Shown here one piece after another: positions 15,793 to 23,916 of a DNA stretch of 64,000 nt. The position numbers and the translations under genes were made by a program. This stretch comes from Sneathiella chinensis (GTDB taxonomy: Bacteria; Pseudomonadota; Alphaproteobacteria; Sneathiellales; Sneathiellaceae). The stretch is from the NCBI RefSeq assembly GCF_012720115.1, contig NZ_VNWN01000004.1, positions 496,001 through 560,000 of the forward strand, read 5' to 3'. How positions within the stretch are numbered: position 1 is the first letter of the stretch; the number at the start of each line of letters is the position of its first letter. A model generated the notes under the pieces. That model saw only the letters and a list, made by a program, of their open reading frames with translations, did no database searches and had not been told where the DNA came from.

Positions 15793-16764
15793 TTATCCTT
15801 CTTGTTCTGGTCTTGGGGCCGCAGCGCGGCGCAGGCGATCATTGATGGCCACACCCAGCCCGACCTCTGGGATCGGGGCGACGGCAATGGATGTGTATCC
15901 CTTGCTGTCCAGCAGGTGCAGGGCGGAAAACAGGTTGGCTGTCGCCTCTGTCAGGTTGCCGGACGCACTGAGATTGAGGGTGGAGAGGGCCTCATATTCC
16001 GGCCCGAAGCCGAGAAAGGCCTCGTCCTCATTTTGCTTGTCGGTCGCATTCAGGCGAACCGGGCAGGACGGGGCATAATGGCTGAGCAGCATACCCGGGC
16101 TGGTGATCTTGCCATCGGGACGGGGGGCTTGAACGGGGCCGACCTCGGCCTCCAGCATTTCCTGTGTCACCCCGCCGGGGCGGAGCAGAACCACACCGTC
16201 TTCGCCAAAGCCGATGACCGTGCTTTCGACCCCGATGCGACAGGGGCCGCCATCCAAGATCACGCTGACCTTGTCCCCAAGGCCGTCGGCCACATGCCGG
16301 GCGGTGGTGGGGCTGATCTGACCCGAAGGATTGGCGCTGGGCGCTGCAAGGGGGCGCTGACAGGTGCGCAAAAGATCAAGCGCCAGCGGGTGGGCCGGAA
16401 CCCGTACCGCCAGTGTATCAAGGCCCGCGCTGGCAAGGCGGGACACCGTGCAATCCTTACGCCGGGGCAGGACCAGTGTCAGGGCGCCGGGCCAGAATTT
16501 CCGGGCCAGTGATTCTGCCAGTTCGCTGAACAGGACGTGGTTTTTCGCGGTTTCCAGATCGGGCACATGGATAATCAGCGGGTTGAAGCTGGGGCGGCCC
16601 TTGGCCTCGAAAATCTTGGCGACGGCCGTATCGTTTGTGGCGTCGGCACCCAGCCCGTAGACGGTTTCCGTAGGGAAGGCAACGAGTTCACCGGCATGAA
16701 TGGCCCGACTGGCTTCGGTCAGGCTTTCAGGGGAGGGAGTTCTGATGTTTTTGTGTTCTGGCAT
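15793..16764 (-). CDS. tsaC: L-threonylcarbamoyladenylate synthase, Sua5 type
   Basis: Makes threonylcarbamoyl-AMP from threonine, bicarbonate and ATP, the first step of t6A37 modification of ANN-decoding tRNAs. The N-terminal YrdC domain (about 10-205) has FPTETVYGLGADA, the KGRPSFNPLIIHV lysine/arginine region and PSANPSGQISPTTA. A linker leads to a C-terminal Sua5 domain (about 220-323; SPGMLLSHYAPSCP, then AVAPIPEVGLGVAINDRLRR). At 323 residues it is the long Sua5 form and not the short TsaC form. It is first in an operon with the 2-hydroxyacid dehydrogenase gene. Confidence 0.95.
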   Translation of the reverse strand: MPEHKNIRTPSPESLTEASRAIHAGELVAFPTETVYGLGADATNDTAVAKIFEAKGRPSFNPLIIHVPDLETAKNHVLFSELAESLARKFWPGALTLVLPRRKDCTVSRLASAGLDTLAVRVPAHPLALDLLRTCQRPLAAPSANPSGQISPTTARHVADGLGDKVSVILDGGPCRIGVESTVIGFGEDGVVLLRPGGVTQEMLEAEVGPVQAPRPDGKITSPGMLLSHYAPSCPVRLNATDKQNEDEAFLGFGPEYEALSTLNLSASGNLTEATANLFSALHLLDSKGYTSIAVAPIPEVGLGVAINDRLRRAAAPRPEQEG

Positions 16765-16829
16765 ACCGCTACATTAACCTTCATCAGGGCCGGCTCCAAT
16801 ACCGTTAAAGGCATTGAATTCGCTTTTTT

Positions 16830-16858
16830 TTGTCGTGCGGGATATGGCATAACGACAA
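16830..16858. promoter_or_regulatory. Inverted repeat before the acyl-CoA operon
   Basis: TTGTCGT (16830-16836) and its exact complement ACGACAA (16852-16858) are 15 bases apart, ending 37 bases before the acyl-CoA dehydrogenase ATG in a divergent promoter region. The arrangement would suit a TetR-type regulator of fatty-acid catabolism, which is inference. Confidence 0.35.
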
Positions 16859-16895
16859 TAGATTGACTAGGCAAATTGATTGAAGGGATATTTCA

Positions 16896-18698
16896 ATGGG
16901 CGAATATGTTGCTCCGCTCAAGGACATGCGTTTTGTTCTGAACAACATTGTAGACCTTGAGGGGTTGTCGCAGATCGATACATTTTCACATGCGGAAAGT
17001 GATGTGGTCGATGCGGTACTGGAAGAGGCTGCGAAACTTTCCGGAAATGTGCTGTCGCCGCTGAACTGGTCGGGGGACCAGGAAAAGACATCGGTCAAGG
17101 ATGGCGTGGTAACGTCTCCTGCAGGATGGCGCGATGCTTACCAGCAGTTTGCCGAAGGGGGATGGAACGGCATTTCTGCACCGGAGGAATTCGGCGGCGG
17201 CGGTATGCCGCAGGCGGTTTCCCTTGCCACCGTTGAAATGTGGAATTCGGCCAACCTTGCGTTTGCCCTTTGCCCGTTGCTGACGCAGGGCGCCATTGAA
17301 TCCCTGATCGCCCACGGCACCGAGGAACAGAAGAACAAGTATCTGGAAAAGCTGGTCACCGGGGAATGGACTGCGACCATGAACCTGACCGAAAGCCATG
17401 CGGGTTCCGATGTGGGGGCACTCCGGACCAAGGCCGAACCGGCAGAAGACGGAAGCTGGCGGATCAGCGGCCAGAAGATTTTCATCACTTACGGTGAACA
17501 TGAACTGGCTGAAAATATTATTCATCTGGTCCTCGCCAGAACACCGGGGTCCCCTGCAGGGACGAAGGGGATTTCCCTGTTCATCGTGCCGAAATATCTG
17601 GTTAACGACGATGGAAGCCTCGGAGAGCGCAACGATCTGCAATGCGTTTCCCTTGAAGAGAAAATCGGTATTCATGCCAGCCCGACCGCCGTCATGTCCT
17701 ACGGGGATAACGGCGGTTGCATCGGTTATCTGATCGGCGGCGAAAATAACGGCATGGCCTGCATGTTCACCATGATGAACAATGCCCGCCTTGGCGTCGG
17801 GACGCAGGGCCTTGCCATTGCGGAACGGGCTTACCAGAAGGCCGTTGAATACGCGCTGGAACGCCGTCAGGGTCGTGCGGTTGGTACCCCGAAGGGGGAA
17901 AGTGCCCCCATCGTGCGTCATGCGGATGTGCGGCGGATGCTGATGACCATGAAGTCCCAGATCGAGGCCATGCGCTGTCTGATCTACCTGAACGGTGAGA
18001 GCCTGGACAAGGGGCATAATCACCCCGATCCGGCCACCCGGCAGAGCGCGCTTGATCTGGCTGAACTGCTGACCCCGCTGTCCAAGGCATGGTCCACCGA
18101 TTTGGGTGTTGAACTGTCCTCGACAGCGGTCCAGATTCACGGCGGCATGGGTTTCATCGAAGAAACCGGTGTGGGCCAGTTTTACCGGGATTCCCGCATC
18201 CTGCCCATTTACGAGGGTACCAACGGTATTCAGGCGCTTGATCTGGTCGGACGCAAGCTGGCCCTGCGGGGCGGGGAGCCGGTCCGGAACCTGCTGAGCG
18301 AGATGGCGCACTATGCCGAGGAGATGCGTGGCAACGACGAAGGGTTGAACGGTATTGCCCGCCAACTGGACGCTGCCGTCACGGCCCTGAAGGACGCGAC
18401 CGACTGGATGTACAGCAATGCGCCGAATGATCCCAATGCGGCACCGGCCGGCGCAACGCCGTATCTTCGCATGTTTGCCACAACCGTTGGCGGGTATCTG
18501 CTGGCGAAATCCGCCGTCAAGGCCCGCACACTTCTGGATGCGGGAGACAGCGATACGGACTTCCTGAACGGCAAGATCACAACAGCGCGCTTCTTTGCGG
18601 CGCAGATCCTGCCGCAGGTGGCAGGGTTGCTGGGGCCGGTTACGGAAGGCGCTGATCTTCTGTTTGCCATTGACGAGAACAACCTTGTCGCCTCTTGA
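16896..18698 (+). CDS. Acyl-CoA dehydrogenase, DmdC-like with C-terminal extension
   Basis: A 600-residue FAD-dependent acyl-CoA dehydrogenase of the large class that includes 3-methylmercaptopropionyl-CoA dehydrogenase (DmdC). A distinctive N-terminal segment (MGEYVAPLKDMRFVLNNI) precedes the usual domains: NLTESHAGSDVGALRT, ISGQKIFITYGEHE, RLGVGTQGLAIAERAYQKA, QIHGGMGFIEETGVGQFYRD and YEGTNGIQALDLVGRKL, where the Glu is the expected catalytic base. A C-terminal helical extension (about 470-600) is typical of this class. DmdC itself acts in DMSP breakdown, but relatives act on other fatty acyl-CoAs and no dmdA or dmdB is present. It heads a four-gene operon. Confidence 0.93.
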   Translation: MGEYVAPLKDMRFVLNNIVDLEGLSQIDTFSHAESDVVDAVLEEAAKLSGNVLSPLNWSGDQEKTSVKDGVVTSPAGWRDAYQQFAEGGWNGISAPEEFGGGGMPQAVSLATVEMWNSANLAFALCPLLTQGAIESLIAHGTEEQKNKYLEKLVTGEWTATMNLTESHAGSDVGALRTKAEPAEDGSWRISGQKIFITYGEHELAENIIHLVLARTPGSPAGTKGISLFIVPKYLVNDDGSLGERNDLQCVSLEEKIGIHASPTAVMSYGDNGGCIGYLIGGENNGMACMFTMMNNARLGVGTQGLAIAERAYQKAVEYALERRQGRAVGTPKGESAPIVRHADVRRMLMTMKSQIEAMRCLIYLNGESLDKGHNHPDPATRQSALDLAELLTPLSKAWSTDLGVELSSTAVQIHGGMGFIEETGVGQFYRDSRILPIYEGTNGIQALDLVGRKLALRGGEPVRNLLSEMAHYAEEMRGNDEGLNGIARQLDAAVTALKDATDWMYSNAPNDPNAAPAGATPYLRMFATTVGGYLLAKSAVKARTLLDAGDSDTDFLNGKITTARFFAAQILPQVAGLLGPVTEGADLLFAIDENNLVAS

Positions 18699-18750
18699 GG
18701 GCGGCTTTGGTTGACGTGAAGGTCAAGCATCCTCATATTAGGAGGAGCAG

Positions 18751-19857
18751 GTGTGTGGCGGCCAAGGCCGCCACAGCCGTTTGAGACGGGACAAAAAAAT
18801 GAAAAAACAAGAAATAAGCTACCCGCTTGGAACCCGACCCGGTGACGGTGAGGTTCTGGAAGTTACCGAAGGCGTCTTGTGGGTTCGTATGCCCATTCCT
18901 TTCAAGGGACTTGATTTCATCAACCTGTACCTGATCGAGGATGATCAGGGCTGGACCATGGTGGATTCCGGTTTCAGGTCGCAAAAGATCAAGGACCTGT
19001 GGGAAGAAGTGTTTGCCAATCACCTGAAGGGGAAGCCGGTAAACCGGTTAATCTGCACCCATTTCCACCCGGATCACATGGGGCTGGCCGGATGGGTGTG
19101 TGAGCGCTGGAATATTCCGCTGCATATGACTTTCGGGGAATGGACGTTCGGGCGGATGCTGTATCTGGAATGTGCCCCCGAAGTGCCGGATCAGGTGATC
19201 GATTTCTATACCCGCATCGGGTTCACGGAAACCATGCTGGACAGGGTGAGGGCGCAAGGGTTCGGCAATTTCCAGAAGGCGGTTCATGAACTGCCTGTCG
19301 GGTTTGGTCGGCTTGAACATGATGATATCCTGACCATTGGCGGGTCTGACTGGCAGGTTCGCGTTGGCCGGGGGCATTCCCCGGAACATGCCTGCTTGTA
19401 TAACGAGGAAAAAAATATCCTCATCTCCGGCGATCAGGTCCTGCCCCGGATCACGCCCCATATCGGGGTCTATCCGGCGGAGCCGCAGGGAAACCCGCTG
19501 CGCAAGTTCCTGGACAGTATCGATATTTTCGAGACCCTGCCCGAAGATGTACTGGTCTTGCCTGCCCATAATGATGTATTCGTGGGCCTGCATAATCAGC
19601 TATCTTATTACCGGGATCATCATCAGGAACGTCTGGCGCGGTTGAAAGCCGCCTGTAGTTCACCAAAATCGGCCCTTGACCTGCTGCCTGTGCTGTTCGA
19701 TCGGGAACTGTCTGAAAAGGACATGTCCCTTGGAATCGCAGAGGGGCTGGCTCATTGCCATTATCTGGTCGGAACAGGAGAGCTGGAGAGGACCGTCGGG
19801 GATGACGGTGTCTGGCGCTTTCTGTGTTGCAAGGAAGCCCGGTCAAAAGTTGCTTGA
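18751..19857 (+). CDS. MBL-fold metallo-hydrolase in acyl-CoA operon
   Basis: A 368-residue metallo-beta-lactamase-fold hydrolase. The zinc motif is CTHFHPDHMGLAGW (H-x-H-x-D-H); later ligands lie in GRGHSPEHACLY, ILISGDQVLPRI and LPAHND. A C-terminal helical region (about 265-368) resembles the winged-helix tail of LACTB2-like proteins. Such enzymes include thioesterases and lactonases. AGGAGG five bases before the GTG at 18751 supports that start; an in-frame ATG at 18799 (residue 17) is possible since the first residues are Arg-rich and atypical. Flanked by acyl-CoA genes, it may hydrolyse a CoA thioester, which is inference. Confidence 0.85.
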   Translation: MCGGQGRHSRLRRDKKMKKQEISYPLGTRPGDGEVLEVTEGVLWVRMPIPFKGLDFINLYLIEDDQGWTMVDSGFRSQKIKDLWEEVFANHLKGKPVNRLICTHFHPDHMGLAGWVCERWNIPLHMTFGEWTFGRMLYLECAPEVPDQVIDFYTRIGFTETMLDRVRAQGFGNFQKAVHELPVGFGRLEHDDILTIGGSDWQVRVGRGHSPEHACLYNEEKNILISGDQVLPRITPHIGVYPAEPQGNPLRKFLDSIDIFETLPEDVLVLPAHNDVFVGLHNQLSYYRDHHQERLARLKAACSSPKSALDLLPVLFDRELSEKDMSLGIAEGLAHCHYLVGTGELERTVGDDGVWRFLCCKEARSKVA

Positions 19858-19885
19858 AAAACAAAAATAAAAAAGGAGAAAAGCG

Positions 19886-20686
19886 ATGACAGATCATTTG
19901 CTTGTAGAAAAAAGTAACGGCATTGCCACCCTGACCATGAACCGTCCCGAGGTTCGGAACGCCCTGTCCCTTGAAATGCGTGAGGAACTGTTCCGCCAGA
20001 TGGTGGCACTGGAAACCGATGATACGGTTCGCTGTATTGTGATCAAGGGCGCCGGTGAACATTTCATGGCAGGCGGCGATGTGAAAACCTTTGCCGAACT
20101 GGTGAAAACCCATTCCGGCGAAGAACGCCAGAAAATGTTCGAGGCCCGCATCCATAACCTCAGCCCGACAATCTTTGCCATGCGCCGGATGGAAAAGCCG
20201 ATTATTGGTGCTGTTCAGGGCGGGGCCGCCGGTTTCGGTCTGAGCCTTGCCATGGCCTGCGACCTTGTCGTCGCGGCGGACAATGCGTTTTTCACCATGG
20301 CCTATGTCAATATCGCGACAACGCCGGATGGGTCCGGGACCTATTCCCTGCCGCGCATGGTGGGTTTGAAAAAAGCCATGGAAATTGCCATGCTGGGCGA
20401 CCGGTTTGATGCCGAGGAAGCCTATCGTCTTGGATTGGTAAACAAGGTTGTACCGGTTGCGGACATGGAAGGGGAAACAGCCCGGTTGGCCCGCCGCTTG
20501 GCAAATGGCCCGACCGTGGCGATCGGACGCACCAAGAAGCTGTTGCAGGCATCCTTGAATAACAGCCTGGAAACGCAACTGGCGCTGGAAGCCGAGAATT
20601 TTGCAGCCTGTGCAGTAACCGATGACTGGGCAGAGGGCGTAACCGCCTTTGCCGAGAAAAGGAAGACTGAATTTAAGGGAAAATAA
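19886..20686 (+). CDS. Enoyl-CoA hydratase/isomerase (crotonase) family protein
   Basis: A 266-residue crotonase-fold enzyme. NRPEVRNALSLEMREEL and the first oxyanion region GEHFMAGGDVKTFAEL are present, followed by QGGAAGFGLSLAMACDLVVAA, the second oxyanion region. The position of the first catalytic Glu in classic hydratases falls in the NIATTPDGSGTYSLPRMVG segment, where Asp rather than Glu is seen, so the reaction may be isomerisation or another crotonase reaction instead of plain hydration. It follows the MBL gene by 28 bases, with AAAGGAG before the ATG, and clearly belongs to the acyl-CoA operon. Confidence 0.9.
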   Translation: MTDHLLVEKSNGIATLTMNRPEVRNALSLEMREELFRQMVALETDDTVRCIVIKGAGEHFMAGGDVKTFAELVKTHSGEERQKMFEARIHNLSPTIFAMRRMEKPIIGAVQGGAAGFGLSLAMACDLVVAADNAFFTMAYVNIATTPDGSGTYSLPRMVGLKKAMEIAMLGDRFDAEEAYRLGLVNKVVPVADMEGETARLARRLANGPTVAIGRTKKLLQASLNNSLETQLALEAENFAACAVTDDWAEGVTAFAEKRKTEFKGK

Positions 20687-20708
20687 CACTTAACTGATGA
20701 GGTGAGGA

Positions 20709-21533
20709 ATGACTGATCTATCCGGTAAAACACTTTTTATCACGGGGGCCAGTCGCGGTATTGGCCTTGCGATCGGAAAACGGGCGGCACAGGATGGCGC
20801 CAACGTTGTCATCGCGGCAAAGACAGCCGATCCTCACCCCAAGTTGAAGGGAACCATCTATACGGCGGCCGAAGAGATTGAGGCCGCCGGTGGCAAGGCC
20901 CTGCCTCTGGTGGTGGATGTTCGCGACGAGGACATGGCGGAAAAGGCCATGAAACAGGCTGCGGACACGTTCGGCGGGATTGATATTCTGGTAAACAACG
21001 CCTCCGCCATCAGTTTGACGGGAACGCTTGAAACCCCCATGAAGCGATATGACCTGATGCATCAGGTCAATGTCCGCGGGACGTATCTGTGTTCCCAGAA
21101 GGCAATCCCCTATCTGAAGAACGCGGATAATGCCCATGTTCTCAACCTTTCCCCACCCCTGAATTTCGAGGACCGCTGGTTCAAGCCGCATGTGGCCTAT
21201 AGCATGGCCAAATACGGCATGAGCCTGTGTGTTCTGGGGATGGCGGCGGAGTTCAAGAAGACCGGTATTGCCTTCAACGCCCTGTGGCCGAAAACCGCGA
21301 TCGATACGGCGGCCATGGATATGATTGGCGGCAACCGCGTCAACAAGCTGTGCCGGAAGCCGGAGATCATGGCCGATGCGGCCCATGTGATCCTGACCAG
21401 CAAGGCCCGCGAGTTCACGGGCCAGTTCTGTGTGGATGAGGAAATCCTGCAGGCCGTCGGTGTTACCGATTTTTCCATTTACCGGCATGAGGGTATCAAG
21501 GAAGAGGAACTGCTTCCTGATTTCTTCCTCTAG
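20709..21533 (+). CDS. HSDL2-like short-chain dehydrogenase
   Basis: A 274-residue NAD(P)-dependent SDR close to the N-terminal part of hydroxysteroid dehydrogenase-like protein 2. The cofactor motif TGASRGIG (13-20), VNNAS, the catalytic Ser in NLSPPLNFEDRWF and the Y-S-M-A-K active site are all present; NLSPPLN and the KTADPHPKLKGTIYTAAEE stretch are characteristic of HSDL2. The C-terminal SCP2 domain of the eukaryotic protein is absent. As last gene of the acyl-CoA operon it may reduce or oxidise the hydroxyacyl intermediate. A shared terminator separates it from hemA. Confidence 0.92.
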   Translation: MTDLSGKTLFITGASRGIGLAIGKRAAQDGANVVIAAKTADPHPKLKGTIYTAAEEIEAAGGKALPLVVDVRDEDMAEKAMKQAADTFGGIDILVNNASAISLTGTLETPMKRYDLMHQVNVRGTYLCSQKAIPYLKNADNAHVLNLSPPLNFEDRWFKPHVAYSMAKYGMSLCVLGMAAEFKKTGIAFNALWPKTAIDTAAMDMIGGNRVNKLCRKPEIMADAAHVILTSKAREFTGQFCVDEEILQAVGVTDFSIYRHEGIKEEELLPDFFL

Positions 21534-21556
21534 GAAGCGGGCATTTGAGATTAAAA

Positions 21557-21586
21557 AAAAAGGCTGCCGAAGGGCAGCCTTTTTTG
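21557..21586. terminator. Bidirectional terminator between acyl-CoA operon and hemA
   Basis: AAAAAGGCTGCC (21557-21568) pairs with GGCAGCCTTTTT (21573-21584) around a GAAG loop. The A and T runs serve as U-tracts in either direction. Confidence 0.9.
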
Positions 21587-21591
21587 TGTTC

Positions 21592-22809
21592 TTATGCGGC
21601 CTGTTTCAGGCCGAGGCGGTTCCACACATCTTTCAGGGCGACCACCAGTTCCGCCATCATGTCATCCGTATGCAACGGGGATGGGGTGATGCGGAGGCGT
21701 TCCTCGCCGCGGGGGACCGTCGGGTAGTTGATCGGCTGGATATAGATCCCATACTCTTCCAGCAGCATGTCACTGGCCTGCTTGCAAAGGGCCGCATCAT
21801 AAACCATGACCGGCACAATATGGGTCGGAGTTTGCAGGACCGGCAGCCCGGCTTCTGCCAGCAGGCGTTTCAAGGTGGCAGCCCGTTCCTGATGGGCGTC
21901 CCGTTCAGCCTGACTGTCTTTCAGGTGTCGGACACTGGCCACCGCACCGGCGGTAATGACCGGGGGCAGGGAGGTGGTAAAGATGAAGCCGGACGCGTAG
22001 GAGCGGATGGCATCAACGATATTCTTACTGGAGGTGATGAAGCCCCCAACAACACCAAAGGCCTTGCCCAGCGTTCCTTCCATGATGGTCAGGCGATCCA
22101 TCAGGCCTTCGCGTTCCGCGATGCCGCCGCCCCGTGCACCATACAGGCCAACGGCGTGGACTTCGTCCAGGTAGGTCATGGCGTTGTATTTGTCCGCCAG
22201 ATCACAAAATTCCCGGATCGGGGCAATATCCCCATCCATGGAATAAACGGATTCGAAGGCAATGACCTTCGGCCGGGACGGGTCGATTGTTTTCAGCTTG
22301 GCTTCCAGATCGGCCACATCATTGTGACGGAAGATCATTTTCTCGCAGCCGGAATGCCGCACCCCATCAATCATGGAGGCGTGGTTCAACTGATCGGACA
22401 GGATCACCGCGTTGGGAAGCAGCTTGCCGAGGGTGCTAAGGGTCGCATCGTTGGAGACAAAACCGGATGTAAAGACAAGGGCGGCTTCCTTGCCGTGCAG
22501 GTCCGCCAGTTCCCGTTCCAGTTCGCAGATCATGTGCGTATTGCCGGAAATGTTCCGGGTTCCGCCAGCGCCAGCGCCGTATCGGACCAGAGCATCCTGC
22601 ATGGCATCCAGAACCTTGGGGTGCTGGCCCATGCCCAGATAGTCGTTGGAACACCAGATGGTGATTTCCGAACAACCGTCATCGGTAAATTTGGTTGCTC
22701 TCGGGAAGTTGCCGGCATGGCGTCCGAGTTCTGTGAATACCCGATATCTTTGTTCGTCTTTCAGGTCCTTGATCGCCTGACCGAACACTTCGTCATAATT
22801 CACAGCCAT
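21592..22809 (-). CDS. hemA: 5-aminolevulinate synthase
   Basis: PLP enzyme that condenses glycine and succinyl-CoA to 5-aminolevulinate, the first step of heme synthesis by the C4 pathway typical of alphaproteobacteria. The 405-residue protein shows [13 protein letters not shown], the glycine-rich [15 protein letters not shown], the PLP-aspartate region [13 protein letters not shown] and the catalytic lysine in [13 protein letters not shown]. Length matches Rhodobacter-type HemA. It is monocistronic, preceded by a consensus -10 and a perfect 9-bp dyad at 22850-22873 and followed by a terminator, so it appears to be individually regulated. Confidence 0.98.
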   Translation of the reverse strand: MAVNYDEVFGQAIKDLKDEQRYRVFTELGRHAGNFPRATKFTDDGCSEITIWCSNDYLGMGQHPKVLDAMQDALVRYGAGAGGTRNISGNTHMICELERELADLHGKEAALVFTSGFVSNDATLSTLGKLLPNAVILSDQLNHASMIDGVRHSGCEKMIFRHNDVADLEAKLKTIDPSRPKVIAFESVYSMDGDIAPIREFCDLADKYNAMTYLDEVHAVGLYGARGGGIAEREGLMDRLTIMEGTLGKAFGVVGGFITSSKNIVDAIRSYASGFIFTTSLPPVITAGAVASVRHLKDSQAERDAHQERAATLKRLLAEAGLPVLQTPTHIVPVMVYDAALCKQASDMLLEEYGIYIQPINYPTVPRGEERLRITPSPLHTDDMMAELVVALKDVWNRLGLKQAA

Positions 22810-22842
22810 GTTATCCCTATCCTCTTACGCTCGGCATGGTAT

Positions 22843-22873
22843 ATTATACTTTAATGATAAAATAATCATTAAA
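22843..22873 (-). promoter_or_regulatory. hemA promoter with perfect 9-bp dyad operator
   Basis: TTTAATGAT (22850-22858) and ATCATTAAA (22865-22873) form an exact inverted repeat with six bases between. On the minus strand it lies one base upstream of a perfect TATAAT (22848-22843), so it covers the spacer and the -35 region. There is no good -35 hexamer. The arms contain AATGAT, as in Fur sites, but the spacing differs from Fur and FNR consensus sites. Confidence 0.55.
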
Positions 22874-22972
22874 ATTGAATACCGATTATACCCCTACTTT
22901 GGCAAGGGACAAAAGGTCGCATAAATCCGATTTCCCGAACCCGGAGGGGTTCGGTAGTCGATACCGGAACCC

Positions 22973-23854
22973 TTAATGAGACATCAGGGTCGGTAAATCG
23001 CACTTGTCGAGAACCTCTCCCGTGACGGCGCCAAGGAACAGCCGGCGAAGCTGGCTTCGGGTATAGGCTCCCATGACAACCAGATCCGCATCACATTTGT
23101 GGGCTTGGGTCATCAGGGATTCGGCTGTCGTCCGCCCGCTGGTTCCGTGTATTTTGCAGGAGTTGGCCGCCACCCCATGCAGGGCGAGATATTTTCGGGC
23201 CTCATCGGGATTGATATCCTCGTCCAGATCATCCACGGCGCAGATCAGCATGACCCGTTCCGCTGCTTTCAGGAAGGGAAGGGCATGGGTAATGGCCCGG
23301 CTGCTTTCAACGGACCCGTTCCAGGCGACCGCGATGCGCTTGCCAAAATCATCGCCGATGGTTTCGCTGACGATCAGGACCGGGCGCCCGGTTTCCCGGA
23401 GGGCCGCATTGAGGACAAGGCTGTTGCTGGTATTTTCGTCCGTGGAGACCTTGCACATGACGATCAGGTCGAAAAGCCGTCCCACGGAAAGCAGAACATC
23501 TTCCCGGTTGCCGATCCGCACATCAAATTCGGCGGTGACGGTTTCCGGGGTGCCGAAAACGGGGTTGTCCGTAATCTCGATCTTTTGTTCCTGACAAATC
23601 TCGTTGAACAGGGACAGTGCGGCGTTTTTGCGGGTCTCGCCATCCTTTTCCGCCATGTCGATAACGCTTTCGATCATGGCAGAGGTCATGCCTTCGCCGA
23701 CAAAGGCTGCGGCGGAGCGGGGATCCAGTTTGACATGCAGGGCCACCACATGGGCCCCAATGCGCCGTGCAACCTTGAGGGCGCTGGTCAGGGCCGCCGT
23801 GTCGCAAAAACTGTCGGAACCGGAAAGGGGTACGAGTATTGTTCTCAGGGACAT
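22973..23854 (-). CDS. Universal stress protein, tandem UspA domains
   Basis: A 293-residue cytosolic protein made of two UspA-type domains (about 1-150 and 160-293). The first opens RTILVPLSGSDSFCDTAALTSALKVARR; the second has RIAVAWNGSVESSRAITHALPFL and ends DLVVMGAYTRSQLRRLFLGAVTGEVL, the nucleotide-binding-type segment, though with TG in place of the usual GS. Such tandem proteins often respond to stress or bind ATP or membrane metabolites. It stands alone between hemA and the MATE gene. Physiological role cannot be read from the sequence. Confidence 0.92.
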   Translation of the reverse strand: MSLRTILVPLSGSDSFCDTAALTSALKVARRIGAHVVALHVKLDPRSAAAFVGEGMTSAMIESVIDMAEKDGETRKNAALSLFNEICQEQKIEITDNPVFGTPETVTAEFDVRIGNREDVLLSVGRLFDLIVMCKVSTDENTSNSLVLNAALRETGRPVLIVSETIGDDFGKRIAVAWNGSVESSRAITHALPFLKAAERVMLICAVDDLDEDINPDEARKYLALHGVAANSCKIHGTSGRTTAESLMTQAHKCDADLVVMGAYTRSQLRRLFLGAVTGEVLDKCDLPTLMSH

Positions 23855-23916
23855 GTTCGCCTCATAAGGAATTGATCCTTATAATATAACGCTAAAAGGG
23901 TAACACGAATAGGGGT

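Noticed and set aside
16896-21533. A complete DMSP demethylation pathway
   Set aside because: Only DmdC-like and crotonase proteins are present; no DmdA or DmdB is in the window, and DmdC-like proteins are widespread outside this pathway.
21430-22854. 474-codon open frame antisense to hemA
   Set aside because: A shadow of the hemA frame; it also runs through the terminator and the hemA promoter.
22850-22873. FNR (TTGAT-N4-ATCAA) or Fur consensus site before hemA
   Set aside because: The arms are ATGAT/ATCAT with six bases between, matching neither consensus in sequence or spacing.
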